Shown here piece after piece: positions 7,859 through 15,867 of a stretch of 40,931 nucleotides of DNA (the stretch's first letter is position 1; each line of letters begins with the position of its first letter). Position numbers and translations under genes: made by a program. The stretch covers positions 1-40,931 of the forward strand of contig CALLNY010000010.1 of assembly GCA_938005475.1 (NCBI GenBank). The letters are read 5' to 3'. The DNA comes from an uncultured Bacteroidia bacterium (GTDB lineage Bacteria; Bacteroidota; Bacteroidia; J057; CALLMJ01). The notes beneath the pieces are model-generated. The model was not told where the DNA came from, ran no database searches, and saw only the letters and a program-made list of their open reading frames with translations.

Positions 7859-8998
7859 ATGAACTTATCCGTAGAAAATTTACTACAAAAAGCCTTAAAT
7901 TTTGAGTTTTTAAGTATTGAAGAGGGAGTTTATTTATACTATCACGCTCAAACGGCTGATTTAATGTATGTCGCTAATGAAATGCGATTAATCCATAAAA
8001 AAGATACTCCTAATATTGTAACCTGGCAAATTGACAGAAACGTAAATACTACTAATGTTTGCGTAGCGAATTGTAAATTTTGTAATTTTTATCGTGTACC
8101 AGGACACCCTGAATCTTATATTACTGATGATGAAACTTATAAACGCAAAATTGAAGAAACGTTAGCGCTCGGCGGAGACCAACTACTTTTACAAGGGGGG
8201 CATCACCCTGAATTAGGTATAGAATTTTATAGAGATTTATTTAAAAAAATCAAAGAATGGTATCCTAATTTAAGACTGCATGCTTTAGGTCCTCCTGAGA
8301 TTGTCCATATTGCGGAACTCAGCAAACTATCATACACAGAAACCTTGTCCATTTTAAAGGAAGCGGGTTTAGACTCTTTACCTGGTGCAGGTGCAGAAAT
8401 TTTGAACAACCGCGTAAGAAGACTGATTTCAAATGGTAAATGCACCGGAGAGGAATGGTTAGAGGTGATGCGTTGTGCCCATCAACTAGATATTACGACC
8501 AGTGCTACTATGATGTTTGGACACATAGAAACAATAGAAGAACGCTTTGAGCATCTAGTCCTTATTAGAGATGTGCAAGCCCAAAAACCTAAGCATGCGA
8601 ATGGTTTCCTCGCTTTCATACCTTGGCCTTACCAAGATGATGGTACGCTTCTAAACCGAAAAAAAGGTATCAAAAATAAAGTTACTCCCAACGAATACAT
8701 ACGCATGATTGCATTAAGCCGAATTATGTTACCTAATATCCCTAATATACAGGCTTCCTGGTTGACAGTGGGTCCTAAAGTAGCACAAGTCTGTCTTTAT
8801 GCAGGTGCAAATGACCTTGGTTCTATTATGATTGAAGAAAATGTAGTTTCTGCCGCTGGTGCTCCCTATCGTCTCACTGCCAAAGAGATACAACAATGCA
8901 TTCTTGATGCAGGTTTTATCCCCAAATTAAGAAATCAACTATACCAATTGCGAGAAATTCCTCCCGTCCTAAAAAAGGAAATCCTCGAAATAGTTTAA
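7859..8998 (+). CDS. mqnC: Cyclic dehypoxanthinyl futalosine synthase (radical SAM)
   Basis: The 379-residue radical SAM enzyme carries the CxxxCxxC iron-sulfur motif at Cys68, Cys72 and Cys75 (CVANCKFCNFYR). It also shows the family stretches GGDQLLLQGG, LPGAGAEIL, SATMMFGHIET and GFLAFIPWPYQ. MqnC cyclises dehypoxanthine futalosine in the futalosine route to menaquinone, the respiratory quinone. MqnE and other radical SAM relatives are alternatives, but GAGAEIL together with FIPWP favours MqnC. I choose ATG 7859; an in-frame TTG at 7847 lies within the -7 promoter box and cannot be a real start if that promoter is used. No other mqn gene is in the window. Confidence 0.92.
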   Translation: MNLSVENLLQKALNFEFLSIEEGVYLYYHAQTADLMYVANEMRLIHKKDTPNIVTWQIDRNVNTTNVCVANCKFCNFYRVPGHPESYITDDETYKRKIEETLALGGDQLLLQGGHHPELGIEFYRDLFKKIKEWYPNLRLHALGPPEIVHIAELSKLSYTETLSILKEAGLDSLPGAGAEILNNRVRRLISNGKCTGEEWLEVMRCAHQLDITTSATMMFGHIETIEERFEHLVLIRDVQAQKPKHANGFLAFIPWPYQDDGTLLNRKKGIKNKVTPNEYIRMIALSRIMLPNIPNIQASWLTVGPKVAQVCLYAGANDLGSIMIEENVVSAAGAPYRLTAKEIQQCILDAGFIPKLRNQLYQLREIPPVLKKEILEIV

Positions 8999-9039
8999 TC
9001 CTGGAACCATCTATAAAATGACCTCCATTGCTTTATGCG

Positions 9040-9666
9040 ATGATTGTATCCTTTGAATATACTTTTGAAAATACTATTTTTAGAGTAGTCCCCCATCTCT
9101 CTCAAAATGTAATTTATGTCGAAACCACCACTCCCCAGCATCCTGGTCTTAACTTATTCCACTGTAATTTAGAAAATTCTTATCAACAATTTTTATTTAG
9201 TTACGACGAAAAACAATTGTTAGCCCTTGCGGCTTACCGTTTTTTAGTTTTTAAGCAATATCCTTCCAAAGTGCTACCTCTTGCCAAAGGCATTAGAATA
9301 TATGACGAATTAGAACAAAAATTCGTTTTTCAAGAGCCTGAAGCCGAAAACTTTCAATACGGTGAAGATTATTTTTGTTTTAGTGTATTCAATCAAAAAC
9401 AAACTATTCGTTTCCCAAAGCAAAATGCTAATCAGTTGTTCTTCCCTGAAATTCACGGCTCTAACTCATTAATCTATTTAAAAAATTTTCATTGGATTTT
9501 TGAACCCAACAACTCCTCTTTACATTGCATGGTTTTTTATAAAGATAAATTACAGGATACTTTAAATTTGGAAAATGTAGATTTTTACAACATTATGGGA
9601 ATCAATGATTTTATTATTCTACAAACTTCTTTAAATAAAATTAAATATCTACAATGGAAATCGTAA
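9040..9666 (+). CDS. Protein of unknown function
   Basis: The 208-residue protein has no signal peptide, membrane helix or recognisable catalytic motif. It is rich in aromatic residues and beta-prone segments, with few glycines, and is probably a cytoplasmic beta-rich protein. The ATG at 9040 is chosen over a TTG 12 bases upstream. It begins 41 bases after mqnC and ends 31 bases before the next start, so it may share the mqnC transcript. Its place next to mqnC does not prove a quinone role. Confidence 0.6.
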   Translation: MIVSFEYTFENTIFRVVPHLSQNVIYVETTTPQHPGLNLFHCNLENSYQQFLFSYDEKQLLALAAYRFLVFKQYPSKVLPLAKGIRIYDELEQKFVFQEPEAENFQYGEDYFCFSVFNQKQTIRFPKQNANQLFFPEIHGSNSLIYLKNFHWIFEPNNSSLHCMVFYKDKLQDTLNLENVDFYNIMGINDFIILQTSLNKIKYLQWKS

Positions 9667-9677
9667 TCGTTTTATAC

Positions 9678-9685
9678 TAAATTTG
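9678..9685 (+). promoter_or_regulatory. -7 box TAAATTTG
   Basis: An exact TAnnTTTG match sits 12 bases before the ATG at 9698. No good TTG is seen at -33, so this is a weaker candidate. Its last three bases form a false in-frame TTG start. Confidence 0.4.
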
Positions 9686-9697
9686 TGCGAAATTGTT

Positions 9698-10387
9698 ATG
9701 AATATACGATTTATCGGAACAGGTGGTGCTTTTGATATTGACTACGGAAATAGTTCGGCTATCATAACGTGTCAAGGAAAAAATATCTTAATAGACTGCG
9801 GGCATACTGTCTTCCCCAAATTAATGCAATTAAACCTAGTCCAAACGATAGATTATATTTTGATTACGCATCTTCATGATGACCATGCTGGCTCGCTTTC
9901 CACCCTGATTTTTTACTTGTATTTTTTCTTTCCCCAGAGGAAAGTCCCTGTTATTGCACCACAAAAATTCCAACAAGAATTAATAAATTTCCTTAACTTT
10001 TCCCAAAAAAATACATTACAATTTACTACTTTTGAAGATCTACCTGATTTCATTCAACCTATTGATACTTTTAATCGCCATTACCCTGATATGCAAACGT
10101 ATGGCTATGTTTTTTCTGAAAGCAATAAACACATTGTTTACAGCGGAGATATTAATGATGTTCATTTTCTTGTAGAGGAAGTAAAAAAGCTTAATTTGGA
10201 TGGAGAAATAATAATTTTTCATGATGTAACTTTTAATGAATTAGCGAAAATATCACATGCCTATTACAAAGACCTAGAACTTTATCTTCATGAATATCCT
10301 ATATGGGGCTATCATTGTAATCCTAAAATGAAACCAAAGGATTGTAAAATCCCATTAGTGGTAGAAAATCCTAACTTATTGTTTTAG
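9698..10387 (+). CDS. Metallo-beta-lactamase-fold hydrolase, RNase Z-like
   Basis: The 229-residue protein begins with FIGTGGAFD, then strand-turn residues NILIDCGHT, then the zinc-binding signature THLHDDHAG (HxHxDH). Further metal-site features follow: YSGDIND (Asp ligand) and a late YHCNPKM (probable final His). This is the complete metal set of the superfamily, so the enzyme should be active, and the length is normal. The GTGGA start and overall order resemble RNase Z-type and related phosphodiesterases, but tRNA processing is not shown. It ends one base before the ATG of rsmG, indicating co-transcription. Confidence 0.82.
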   Translation: MNIRFIGTGGAFDIDYGNSSAIITCQGKNILIDCGHTVFPKLMQLNLVQTIDYILITHLHDDHAGSLSTLIFYLYFFFPQRKVPVIAPQKFQQELINFLNFSQKNTLQFTTFEDLPDFIQPIDTFNRHYPDMQTYGYVFSESNKHIVYSGDINDVHFLVEEVKKLNLDGEIIIFHDVTFNELAKISHAYYKDLELYLHEYPIWGYHCNPKMKPKDCKIPLVVENPNLLF

Positions 10388-10388
10388 G

Positions 10389-10994
10389 ATGTTGAAGCTA
10401 ATAAAAAAATATTTTCCAGAATTTCATAAAGATACATTCGAACGTTTAGCGATTGCAATGCGACTTCACCAAGAATGGAATGCTAAAATCAACTTAATTT
10501 CCCGAAAAGATATAGAAAATTTGGAGTGTCATCATTATTTACATTCGTTAAGCATATTAAAATTTATAACTATCTTTGACGGAGCAGAAGTATTAGATGT
10601 AGGCACGGGAGGTGGTTTTCCAGGTTTACCGTTAGCAATTGTTTTGCCTAAAGTACAATTTTACTTGTTAGATAGTATTCAAAAGAAACTGAATGTAATT
10701 GAAGATATTAAACAGAATTTAGGTTTAGAGAATGTTCGGACTGTGTGGAGCAGAATAGAGGACTACAAGTTCAAACATGACATTTTGACAGCAAGAGCTG
10801 TTTCTTCTTTGCCAAAATTTTATAGTTTAGTTAAAAAAAACGTTAAAAAACAAATTCTTTACTTAAAAGGTGGGGATTTTGCAGGAGAACTACAACAAAT
10901 TCCTATGCCTATTGAATTGTACAAAATACATGAAAAAATATCTGAACCCTTCTTTGAAACAAAAAAAATAGTATCTTTGCGAATTGTTTCGTGA
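10389..10994 (+). CDS. rsmG: 16S rRNA (guanine-527-N7)-methyltransferase
   Basis: The 201-residue protein matches RsmG (GidB): an N-terminal helical part with HQEWNAKINLISRKD, the SAM-binding loop DVGTGGGFPG at residues 70-79, the acidic strand end YLLDSIQKK, and the later ARAVSSLPK motif. It transfers a methyl group from SAM to N7 of G527 in 16S rRNA; loss of this in other bacteria gives low-level streptomycin resistance. Length is slightly short but within the family range. It lies one base after the preceding hydrolase gene. A promoter -7 box for ftsH is embedded in its last codons. Confidence 0.93.
   Translation: MLKLIKKYFPEFHKDTFERLAIAMRLHQEWNAKINLISRKDIENLECHHYLHSLSILKFITIFDGAEVLDVGTGGGFPGLPLAIVLPKVQFYLLDSIQKKLNVIEDIKQNLGLENVRTVWSRIEDYKFKHDILTARAVSSLPKFYSLVKKNVKKQILYLKGGDFAGELQQIPMPIELYKIHEKISEPFFETKKIVSLRIVS
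10972..10979 (+). promoter_or_regulatory. -7 box TATCTTTG upstream of ftsH
   Basis: An exact TAnnTTTG element lies inside the 3' end of rsmG, 84 bases before ftsH. A TTTG at 10953-10956 is 15 bases upstream, shorter than the usual spacing. A leader of about 75 bases would result. Confidence 0.5.
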
Positions 10995-11063
10995 TAATAA
11001 TAGAATTGAACAATTTATTGAATAGACGTGTTTTTATTGGTCAACTTATTATAAAATAGCATA

Positions 11064-12941
11064 ATGTCAAACGAGGAACAACCTAAAAGTGGATTTAATC
11101 TTTTTTGGATATACGGTATAATTTTTCTTTTCATCATTTTATCGTTCTTGTTTTTACCGGAACGTAAAAATGGTGATGAAATATCTTATGATAAATTTGC
11201 TAATGAACTAGTTGCTAATAATTTAGTGAAAAAAGTTAATATTGTCAATGAAAAATTAATAGAAGTTTTTTTAAATCAAGAAGGACAAAAATTATTGCCT
11301 GCGGAGAAAAAAAATAAAACTGAATTATTCGGAAGCGTCTATCCTGATTATACATTCAAAATCATTTCAGGAGAAAAATTTGAAGAGTTTCTAATTCAGA
11401 AACGTATTCCCTATGAAATTGTAGAGAGGACAGACTACTTTGGTTCTTTTGTATCTTTAATGCTTCCTATTGCTATTTTAATTTTAATTTCTCTTTTCTT
11501 TATGCGAAGGATTGGAGCGAGCATGGGGGGAGGGCAAATATTTAATATTGGCAAAAGTAAAGCTACACTATTTGATGAAGAAAATAAGATTAATGTAAAT
11601 TTTTCGAATGTAGCGGGATTAGAGGAAGCAAAGCAAGAGGTTATGGAGGTGGTAGAGTTTTTGAAAAATCCCAAAAAATTTACTAAATTAGGGGGAAAAA
11701 TGCCCAAAGGCGTTTTATTAGTAGGTCCTCCGGGAACAGGAAAAACTTTGTTAGCCAAGGCTGTAGCGGGAGAAGCAGGAGTACCTTTTTTTAGTTTGAG
11801 TGGCTCGGATTTCGTGGAAATGTTCGTTGGAGTAGGTGCTGCAAGAGTACGCGATTTGTTTAAAACTGCAAAAGAAAAAGCCCCTTGTATCATTTTTATT
11901 GATGAAATTGACGCTATCGGGCGTCAGAGAGGTAGAGGAAATTTTACAGGTGGTAACGACGAAAGAGAAAACACCCTCAACCAATTGCTCGTTGAAATGG
12001 ATGGTTTTAATACGGATTCTGGTGTCATCATCATGGCGGCAACCAATCGAGCCGATATTTTAGACCCCGCCCTGTTAAGACCCGGCCGCTTTGACCGCCA
12101 AATTTCTGTAGATAGACCCGAACTCAAAGAACGAGAAGCCATCTTCAAAGTACATATCGCTAAAATTACGGTTAGTGAAGATGTTGATATCGCTAAATTA
12201 GCCGCCCAAACACCAGGTTTCGTAGGTGCAGACATCGCTAATGTATGTAACGAAGCCGCTTTGATAGCTTCACGAAAAGATAAAGATAAGGTCTCAATGG
12301 AAGATTTTATGCAGGCTATTGATAGAGTTTTGTTGGGATTAGAAAAAAAGAGCCGCGTAATTCACCCCGAAGAAAAAGAAACTATAGCCTATCACGAAGC
12401 AGGTCACTGTATTGCAGGGTGGTATTTAAAATATGGATCTCCCCTTGTTAAGGTTACTATCATTCCGAGAGGTACAGCATTAGGTTACGCACTTTATCAG
12501 CCCGAAGAACGTATTATTACTCCATACCATAAACTCATCGACGAAATGTGTGTTTCTCTTGCTGGTAGAGCCGCCGAAGAAATTGTTTTCAATGAAATTT
12601 CCACCGGCGCTCTCGATGACCTACAAAAAGTTACTCAAAAAGCTTATGCTATGGTCAGTTACTTTGGTATGAACGAGAAAGTAGGAAATGTATCTTTCTA
12701 CGACCCCCACTCCGATATGGCTCTCACAAAACCCTATTCCGACCAAACCGCTAAACTCATTGACGATGAAGTCCGTAAATTGATTGATTACGCCTATAAT
12801 AGAGTTAAAGCCCTTCTAATAGAAAAACGACAACAACTTGAAACAATCGCAAAAGCATTGCTAGAAAAAGAAGTATTATTACAATCTGACGTAGAAAATC
12901 TCATCGGACCAAGACTTTTCCCTACTGCTTTTGCTTCCTAA
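11064..12941 (+). CDS. ftsH: ATP-dependent zinc metalloprotease FtsH
   Basis: The 625-residue membrane protease has an N-terminal membrane helix (about 12-30), a periplasmic domain, and a second helix (about 128-148). The AAA+ module follows, with Walker A GPPGTGKT at 221-228, Walker [12 protein letters not shown], and the arginine-finger region ending [11 protein letters not shown]. The zinc protease site is His444-Glu-Ala-Gly-His448, with Asp519 as probable third ligand. FtsH degrades unneeded or damaged membrane and regulatory proteins, including LpxC in some bacteria. It is full length. The next gene, lpxH-like, overlaps its last 11 bases, which fits a shared envelope and lipid A role. 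The second half uses visibly more C-ending codons than the first. Confidence 0.97.
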   Translation: MSNEEQPKSGFNLFWIYGIIFLFIILSFLFLPERKNGDEISYDKFANELVANNLVKKVNIVNEKLIEVFLNQEGQKLLPAEKKNKTELFGSVYPDYTFKIISGEKFEEFLIQKRIPYEIVERTDYFGSFVSLMLPIAILILISLFFMRRIGASMGGGQIFNIGKSKATLFDEENKINVNFSNVAGLEEAKQEVMEVVEFLKNPKKFTKLGGKMPKGVLLVGPPGTGKTLLAKAVAGEAGVPFFSLSGSDFVEMFVGVGAARVRDLFKTAKEKAPCIIFIDEIDAIGRQRGRGNFTGGNDERENTLNQLLVEMDGFNTDSGVIIMAATNRADILDPALLRPGRFDRQISVDRPELKEREAIFKVHIAKITVSEDVDIAKLAAQTPGFVGADIANVCNEAALIASRKDKDKVSMEDFMQAIDRVLLGLEKKSRVIHPEEKETIAYHEAGHCIAGWYLKYGSPLVKVTIIPRGTALGYALYQPEERIITPYHKLIDEMCVSLAGRAAEEIVFNEISTGALDDLQKVTQKAYAMVSYFGMNEKVGNVSFYDPHSDMALTKPYSDQTAKLIDDEVRKLIDYAYNRVKALLIEKRQQLETIAKALLEKEVLLQSDVENLIGPRLFPTAFAS

Positions 12942-13704
12942 AAAAGTGGAACCCAAAGTTCTCATTTTCGCTGATTTCCATTTAGGAATACCAAATATCC
13001 AACAATCTTTAATACGTGAAAAAAAATTTATTCATTTCATAAACTCCCAACACGATCTGAAAGAAGTTGTTATCTTGGGCGATTTATTTGATTTCTGGTT
13101 TGAATATAAACACGTTGTCCCCAAAGGTTATTTCCGTATTCTAGCCAAACTCGCTGATTTACACGATAATGGTGTTAATGTAACTGTTTTTTCAGGTAAC
13201 CACGATATATGGTTAAAAAACTATTTCCCCGAATACTTAAACATTCCCGTTTATCATGAACCTTTAATTAAAGAATGGTTTGGTAAAAAATTTTTTTTAG
13301 CCCATGGAGATGGTTTAGGTCCTAATGATTATGGATATAAATTCATGAAAAAATGCTTTAAAAATCCTTTTTTACAGTTTTGTTTCCGTTGGATACACCC
13401 TGATATAGGTATTGCCATTGCCCATTATTTTTCGCGAAAAAGTAGAAAAACACATCAAATTTCAGATGTCGTTTACCATGGAAATCAAGAATGGGTCTAT
13501 CAATATTTTGAAAAAAAAAGTATACAACTACCTGATATTCAATATTTTATTTTTGGGCATAGACACTTGCCAATTATTAAGTCCAATGCAGATGCTCAAA
13601 TGGTAGTTTTAGGAGATTGGATACATCATTTCGCATACCTTGAAATAACTCCCAATGATGTCCAATTAAAATTCCTTGAACAAAATTATGAAATCAAAAA
13701 TTAG
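12931..13704 (+). CDS. lpxH: UDP-2,3-diacylglucosamine diphosphatase (LpxH-like phosphoesterase)
   Basis: The calcineurin-like phosphoesterase (257 residues from TTG 12931) shows all metal-site motifs in order: ADFH (Asp15, His17), GDLFDFW (Asp51), GNHD (Asn90, His91), the substrate-recognition stretch HGDGLGPNDYGYK, and FGHRH near the end. LpxH hydrolyses UDP-2,3-diacylglucosamine to lipid X in lipid A synthesis, peripherally at the inner membrane. The family includes close homologues of uncertain specificity, so the symbol is probable. No ATG exists in the N-terminal region; the start is TTG 12931, inside ftsH, or GTG 12946. Translation is probably coupled to ftsH. Its 3' end overlaps the next gene by 17 bases. 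Confidence 0.85.
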   Translation: MLPKKVEPKVLIFADFHLGIPNIQQSLIREKKFIHFINSQHDLKEVVILGDLFDFWFEYKHVVPKGYFRILAKLADLHDNGVNVTVFSGNHDIWLKNYFPEYLNIPVYHEPLIKEWFGKKFFLAHGDGLGPNDYGYKFMKKCFKNPFLQFCFRWIHPDIGIAIAHYFSRKSRKTHQISDVVYHGNQEWVYQYFEKKSIQLPDIQYFIFGHRHLPIIKSNADAQMVVLGDWIHHFAYLEITPNDVQLKFLEQNYEIKN

Positions 13705-14308
13705 CTTTATCGGAATACTAGCTTCTTTGGTATTGTCTGCCTGTCAAAAAGAAAAATTTATAATTTTTATAGACGAACTATCCGAAGCGTATGCCGATAA
13801 AATTATAAAGGCATACCAAAAAAAATACCCCCAAAAAACTTTTGAAATTTTTTACTACAATACAGATTTCATTTTTCAATCAATCAAAATGGGCAGAACC
13901 CCTAACCTCATCATCAGTTTTGATACTTCATATGCTCGTAAATTTGGTATAAATATCCTCAAAAAACATCTTATCTACCGAGATGCATTAGTTTTTGCGG
14001 TATCAGATTCTAATTTATTTAGCATCAATGATTTACTAACCAAAGGAAAATATTTAGCTATTCCAATGCATAATACTGCTTTACAGCCTCACGTAAAACC
14101 ATTTCTCCAATATCATAACTTATCCAGCGAAAACTATTATCCTATTTATCCCCATGACTTTAAAAGCATGGCTCTTTATTTAAATAAAAAAATGGTAAGT
14201 GCAGGAATAATGCTTAAAAGTCAAACTGAATACTACAATATTCGCGGGATGCTTCCGTATTTTCATCAAGCGTTATTACATTATTACGCGGAACTAGAAT
14301 CCCATTAA
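13688..14308 (+). CDS. ModA-like substrate-binding lipoprotein
   Basis: The 206-residue protein has a lipoprotein signal ending in LSAC. The mature part resembles the molybdate/tungstate-type periplasmic binding fold: FIIFIDELSEAYADKIIKAYQKK at its start, then TPNLIISFDTSYARKF, RDALVFAVSDSNLF and a hinge-type return strand. It is shorter than typical ModA (about 250) and no permease or ATPase gene is adjacent, so transport is unproven. ATG 13688 is chosen; a TTG 12 bases upstream is less likely because it extends the n-region. The gene begins inside lpxH, and its stop TAA (14306-14308) shares bases with the opposing HMA gene's stop. Confidence 0.65.
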   Translation: MKSKISFIGILASLVLSACQKEKFIIFIDELSEAYADKIIKAYQKKYPQKTFEIFYYNTDFIFQSIKMGRTPNLIISFDTSYARKFGINILKKHLIYRDALVFAVSDSNLFSINDLLTKGKYLAIPMHNTALQPHVKPFLQYHNLSSENYYPIYPHDFKSMALYLNKKMVSAGIMLKSQTEYYNIRGMLPYFHQALLHYYAELESH

Positions 14309-14517
14309 TTTTTTATTGCTTCTATGTAAATTTGTGTTCTTTCAAAAATTTGGTTCTCAAACTGTTCTATATCTAAAATATCACCTGAAATTTTTAGTTC
14401 TTTGGTATTAATGTCTATCTTCCAAGTACTAACTTCTTTATGGTTTTGGAGTTCTTTTTCTAGTTTAGTAATGCAACCGTTGCAATGAATATCTGTTTTA
14501 AAGCGGTATATTTTCAT
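14305..14517 (-). CDS. Small heavy-metal-associated (HMA) domain protein
   Basis: The 70-residue protein is a single HMA fold: an opening strand, then HCNGC with Cys12 and Cys15 (the CxxC metal site), helix ITKLEKEL, and strands with Trp/Ile and LKISGD. Such proteins bind Cu(I) or similar ions and act as chaperones, but some members have other roles and the residue after the first Cys (Asn) is unusual compared with GMTCxxC. No P-type ATPase or metal regulator is nearby. It starts 6 bases after ugd and probably shares its transcript. Its stop overlaps that of the convergent lipoprotein gene. Confidence 0.8.
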   Translation of the reverse strand: MKIYRFKTDIHCNGCITKLEKELQNHKEVSTWKIDINTKELKISGDILDIEQFENQIFERTQIYIEAIKN

Positions 14518-14523
14518 GGGATT

Positions 14524-15834
14524 TCAAGGGATGATAGGTTTTCCGATACTTTCATAATGAAAGCCGTGTTTTTTTATGAGTTGAGTATCCAAAATATTTC
14601 TTCCATCAAAGATAACAGGATTTTTTAGGAGAGATTTAATTTTTTCATAGTTGGGGGTTCTGAATTCGTTCCATTCTGTAATGATTATTAAAGCATCACT
14701 ATTTTCAAGAGCTTGATAGGGCGATTCTGCATATTGAATAGGTAAGTTTGGATAATATTTTTGATAGGTTTCCATGGCAACTGGGTCATAAGAAATGATT
14801 TTAGCCCCTAACCTCAATAGTTCGTTAATAATCACGAGCGAAGGAGCTTCACGAATATCATCGGTATTGGGTTTAAAAGCTAAGCCCCATATAGCAAATT
14901 GTTTATCATGAATAGCCCCAAAATAATTTTGGATTTTTTTTACGATATGGGATTTTTGAATGGAATTTACTTTTTCAACGGCTTCCAAGATTTTGAATTC
15001 GTAACCGTGCTCACGTGCAGTATGAATCAAGGCTTTAACATCTTTGGGAAAGCAAGACCCCCCATAACCAACACCTGCAAATAAAAATCTATTCCCGATA
15101 CGAGAGTCCGAGCCCATGCCTTTGCGTATTAAATCAATATTTCCTCCTACGATTTCGCAAAGTTGTGCCATCTCGTTCATAAAACTAATTTTAGTCGCAA
15201 GAAAGGCATTAGAAGCATATTTGGTGAGTTCTGAACTTCTTACGTCCATATAAATTAAAGGGTTACCACTTCTCAAAAATGGGGCATAGAGTAAATCCAT
15301 CATCTCTTTTACTTTATCAGAAGAAGTTCCAACAATCACTCTTTCAGGTTTCATAAAATCCTCCACGGCTGAACCCTCACGTAAAAATTCAGGATTAGAT
15401 GCTACATCAAAAGGAACGTTCGTTTTATTTTTTATTATCTCCGTAACTTTGTCTGCTGTACCAACAGGAACAGTACTTTTATTCACAATCACTTTGTACT
15501 TTTTCATGTATTCAGCAATTTGCTCTGCCACCTTCAAAACATACTGTAAATCCGCTGAACCATCTTCCATTGGAGGCGTAGGCAGAGCTAAAAAAATCAT
15601 CTCCGCAAAATCCACAGCCTCTTGAAGGTTATCAGTAAAAAATAAACGTTTTTCTTTAATATTCCTTGAAAAAATAACCTCAAGTCCAGGTTCATAAATC
15701 GTTAATATCCCCGATTGGAGTTTATTCAATTTATCAGGGTCTACATCTACGCATAATACTTCATTGCCCGTTTCTGCAAAGCAAGTGCCCGTAACTAAAC
15801 CAACATATCCTGTACCAATTACCGCTAATTTCAT
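14524..15834 (-). CDS. ugd: UDP-glucose 6-dehydrogenase
   Basis: The 436-residue protein starts with the NAD-binding motif VIGTGYVGLVTG. It has the central family stretches STVPVGTAD and NPEFLREGSAVEDF, and the catalytic cysteine Cys261 in GGSCFPKDV. It oxidises UDP-glucose to UDP-glucuronate in two NAD-dependent steps, feeding capsule or exopolysaccharide synthesis. Length is normal. ATG at 15834 is chosen; a TTG 21 bases upstream lies next to a promoter -7 box (TAAGTTTG, 15847-15840). It follows pgk after 33 bases and precedes the HMA gene by 6. Confidence 0.95.
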   Translation of the reverse strand: MKLAVIGTGYVGLVTGTCFAETGNEVLCVDVDPDKLNKLQSGILTIYEPGLEVIFSRNIKEKRLFFTDNLQEAVDFAEMIFLALPTPPMEDGSADLQYVLKVAEQIAEYMKKYKVIVNKSTVPVGTADKVTEIIKNKTNVPFDVASNPEFLREGSAVEDFMKPERVIVGTSSDKVKEMMDLLYAPFLRSGNPLIYMDVRSSELTKYASNAFLATKISFMNEMAQLCEIVGGNIDLIRKGMGSDSRIGNRFLFAGVGYGGSCFPKDVKALIHTAREHGYEFKILEAVEKVNSIQKSHIVKKIQNYFGAIHDKQFAIWGLAFKPNTDDIREAPSLVIINELLRLGAKIISYDPVAMETYQKYYPNLPIQYAESPYQALENSDALIIITEWNEFRTPNYEKIKSLLKNPVIFDGRNILDTQLIKKHGFHYESIGKPIIP

Positions 15835-15839
15835 TGGAT

Positions 15840-15847
15840 CAAACTTA
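15840..15847 (-). promoter_or_regulatory. -7 box TAAGTTTG upstream of ugd
   Basis: On the minus strand this exact TAnnTTTG match ends 5 bases before the ugd ATG (15834). No TTG is found at the usual -33 spacing. It may give a separate, short-leader ugd transcript in addition to read-through from pgk. Confidence 0.4.
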
Positions 15848-15867
15848 AAACACAAAAAATAATTTTT

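Noticed and set aside
11435-11893. 152-codon minus-strand open frame inside ftsH
   Set aside because: It lies wholly antisense to the highly conserved AAA+ domain of ftsH, and its translation has no domain features; it is a shadow of the real gene.
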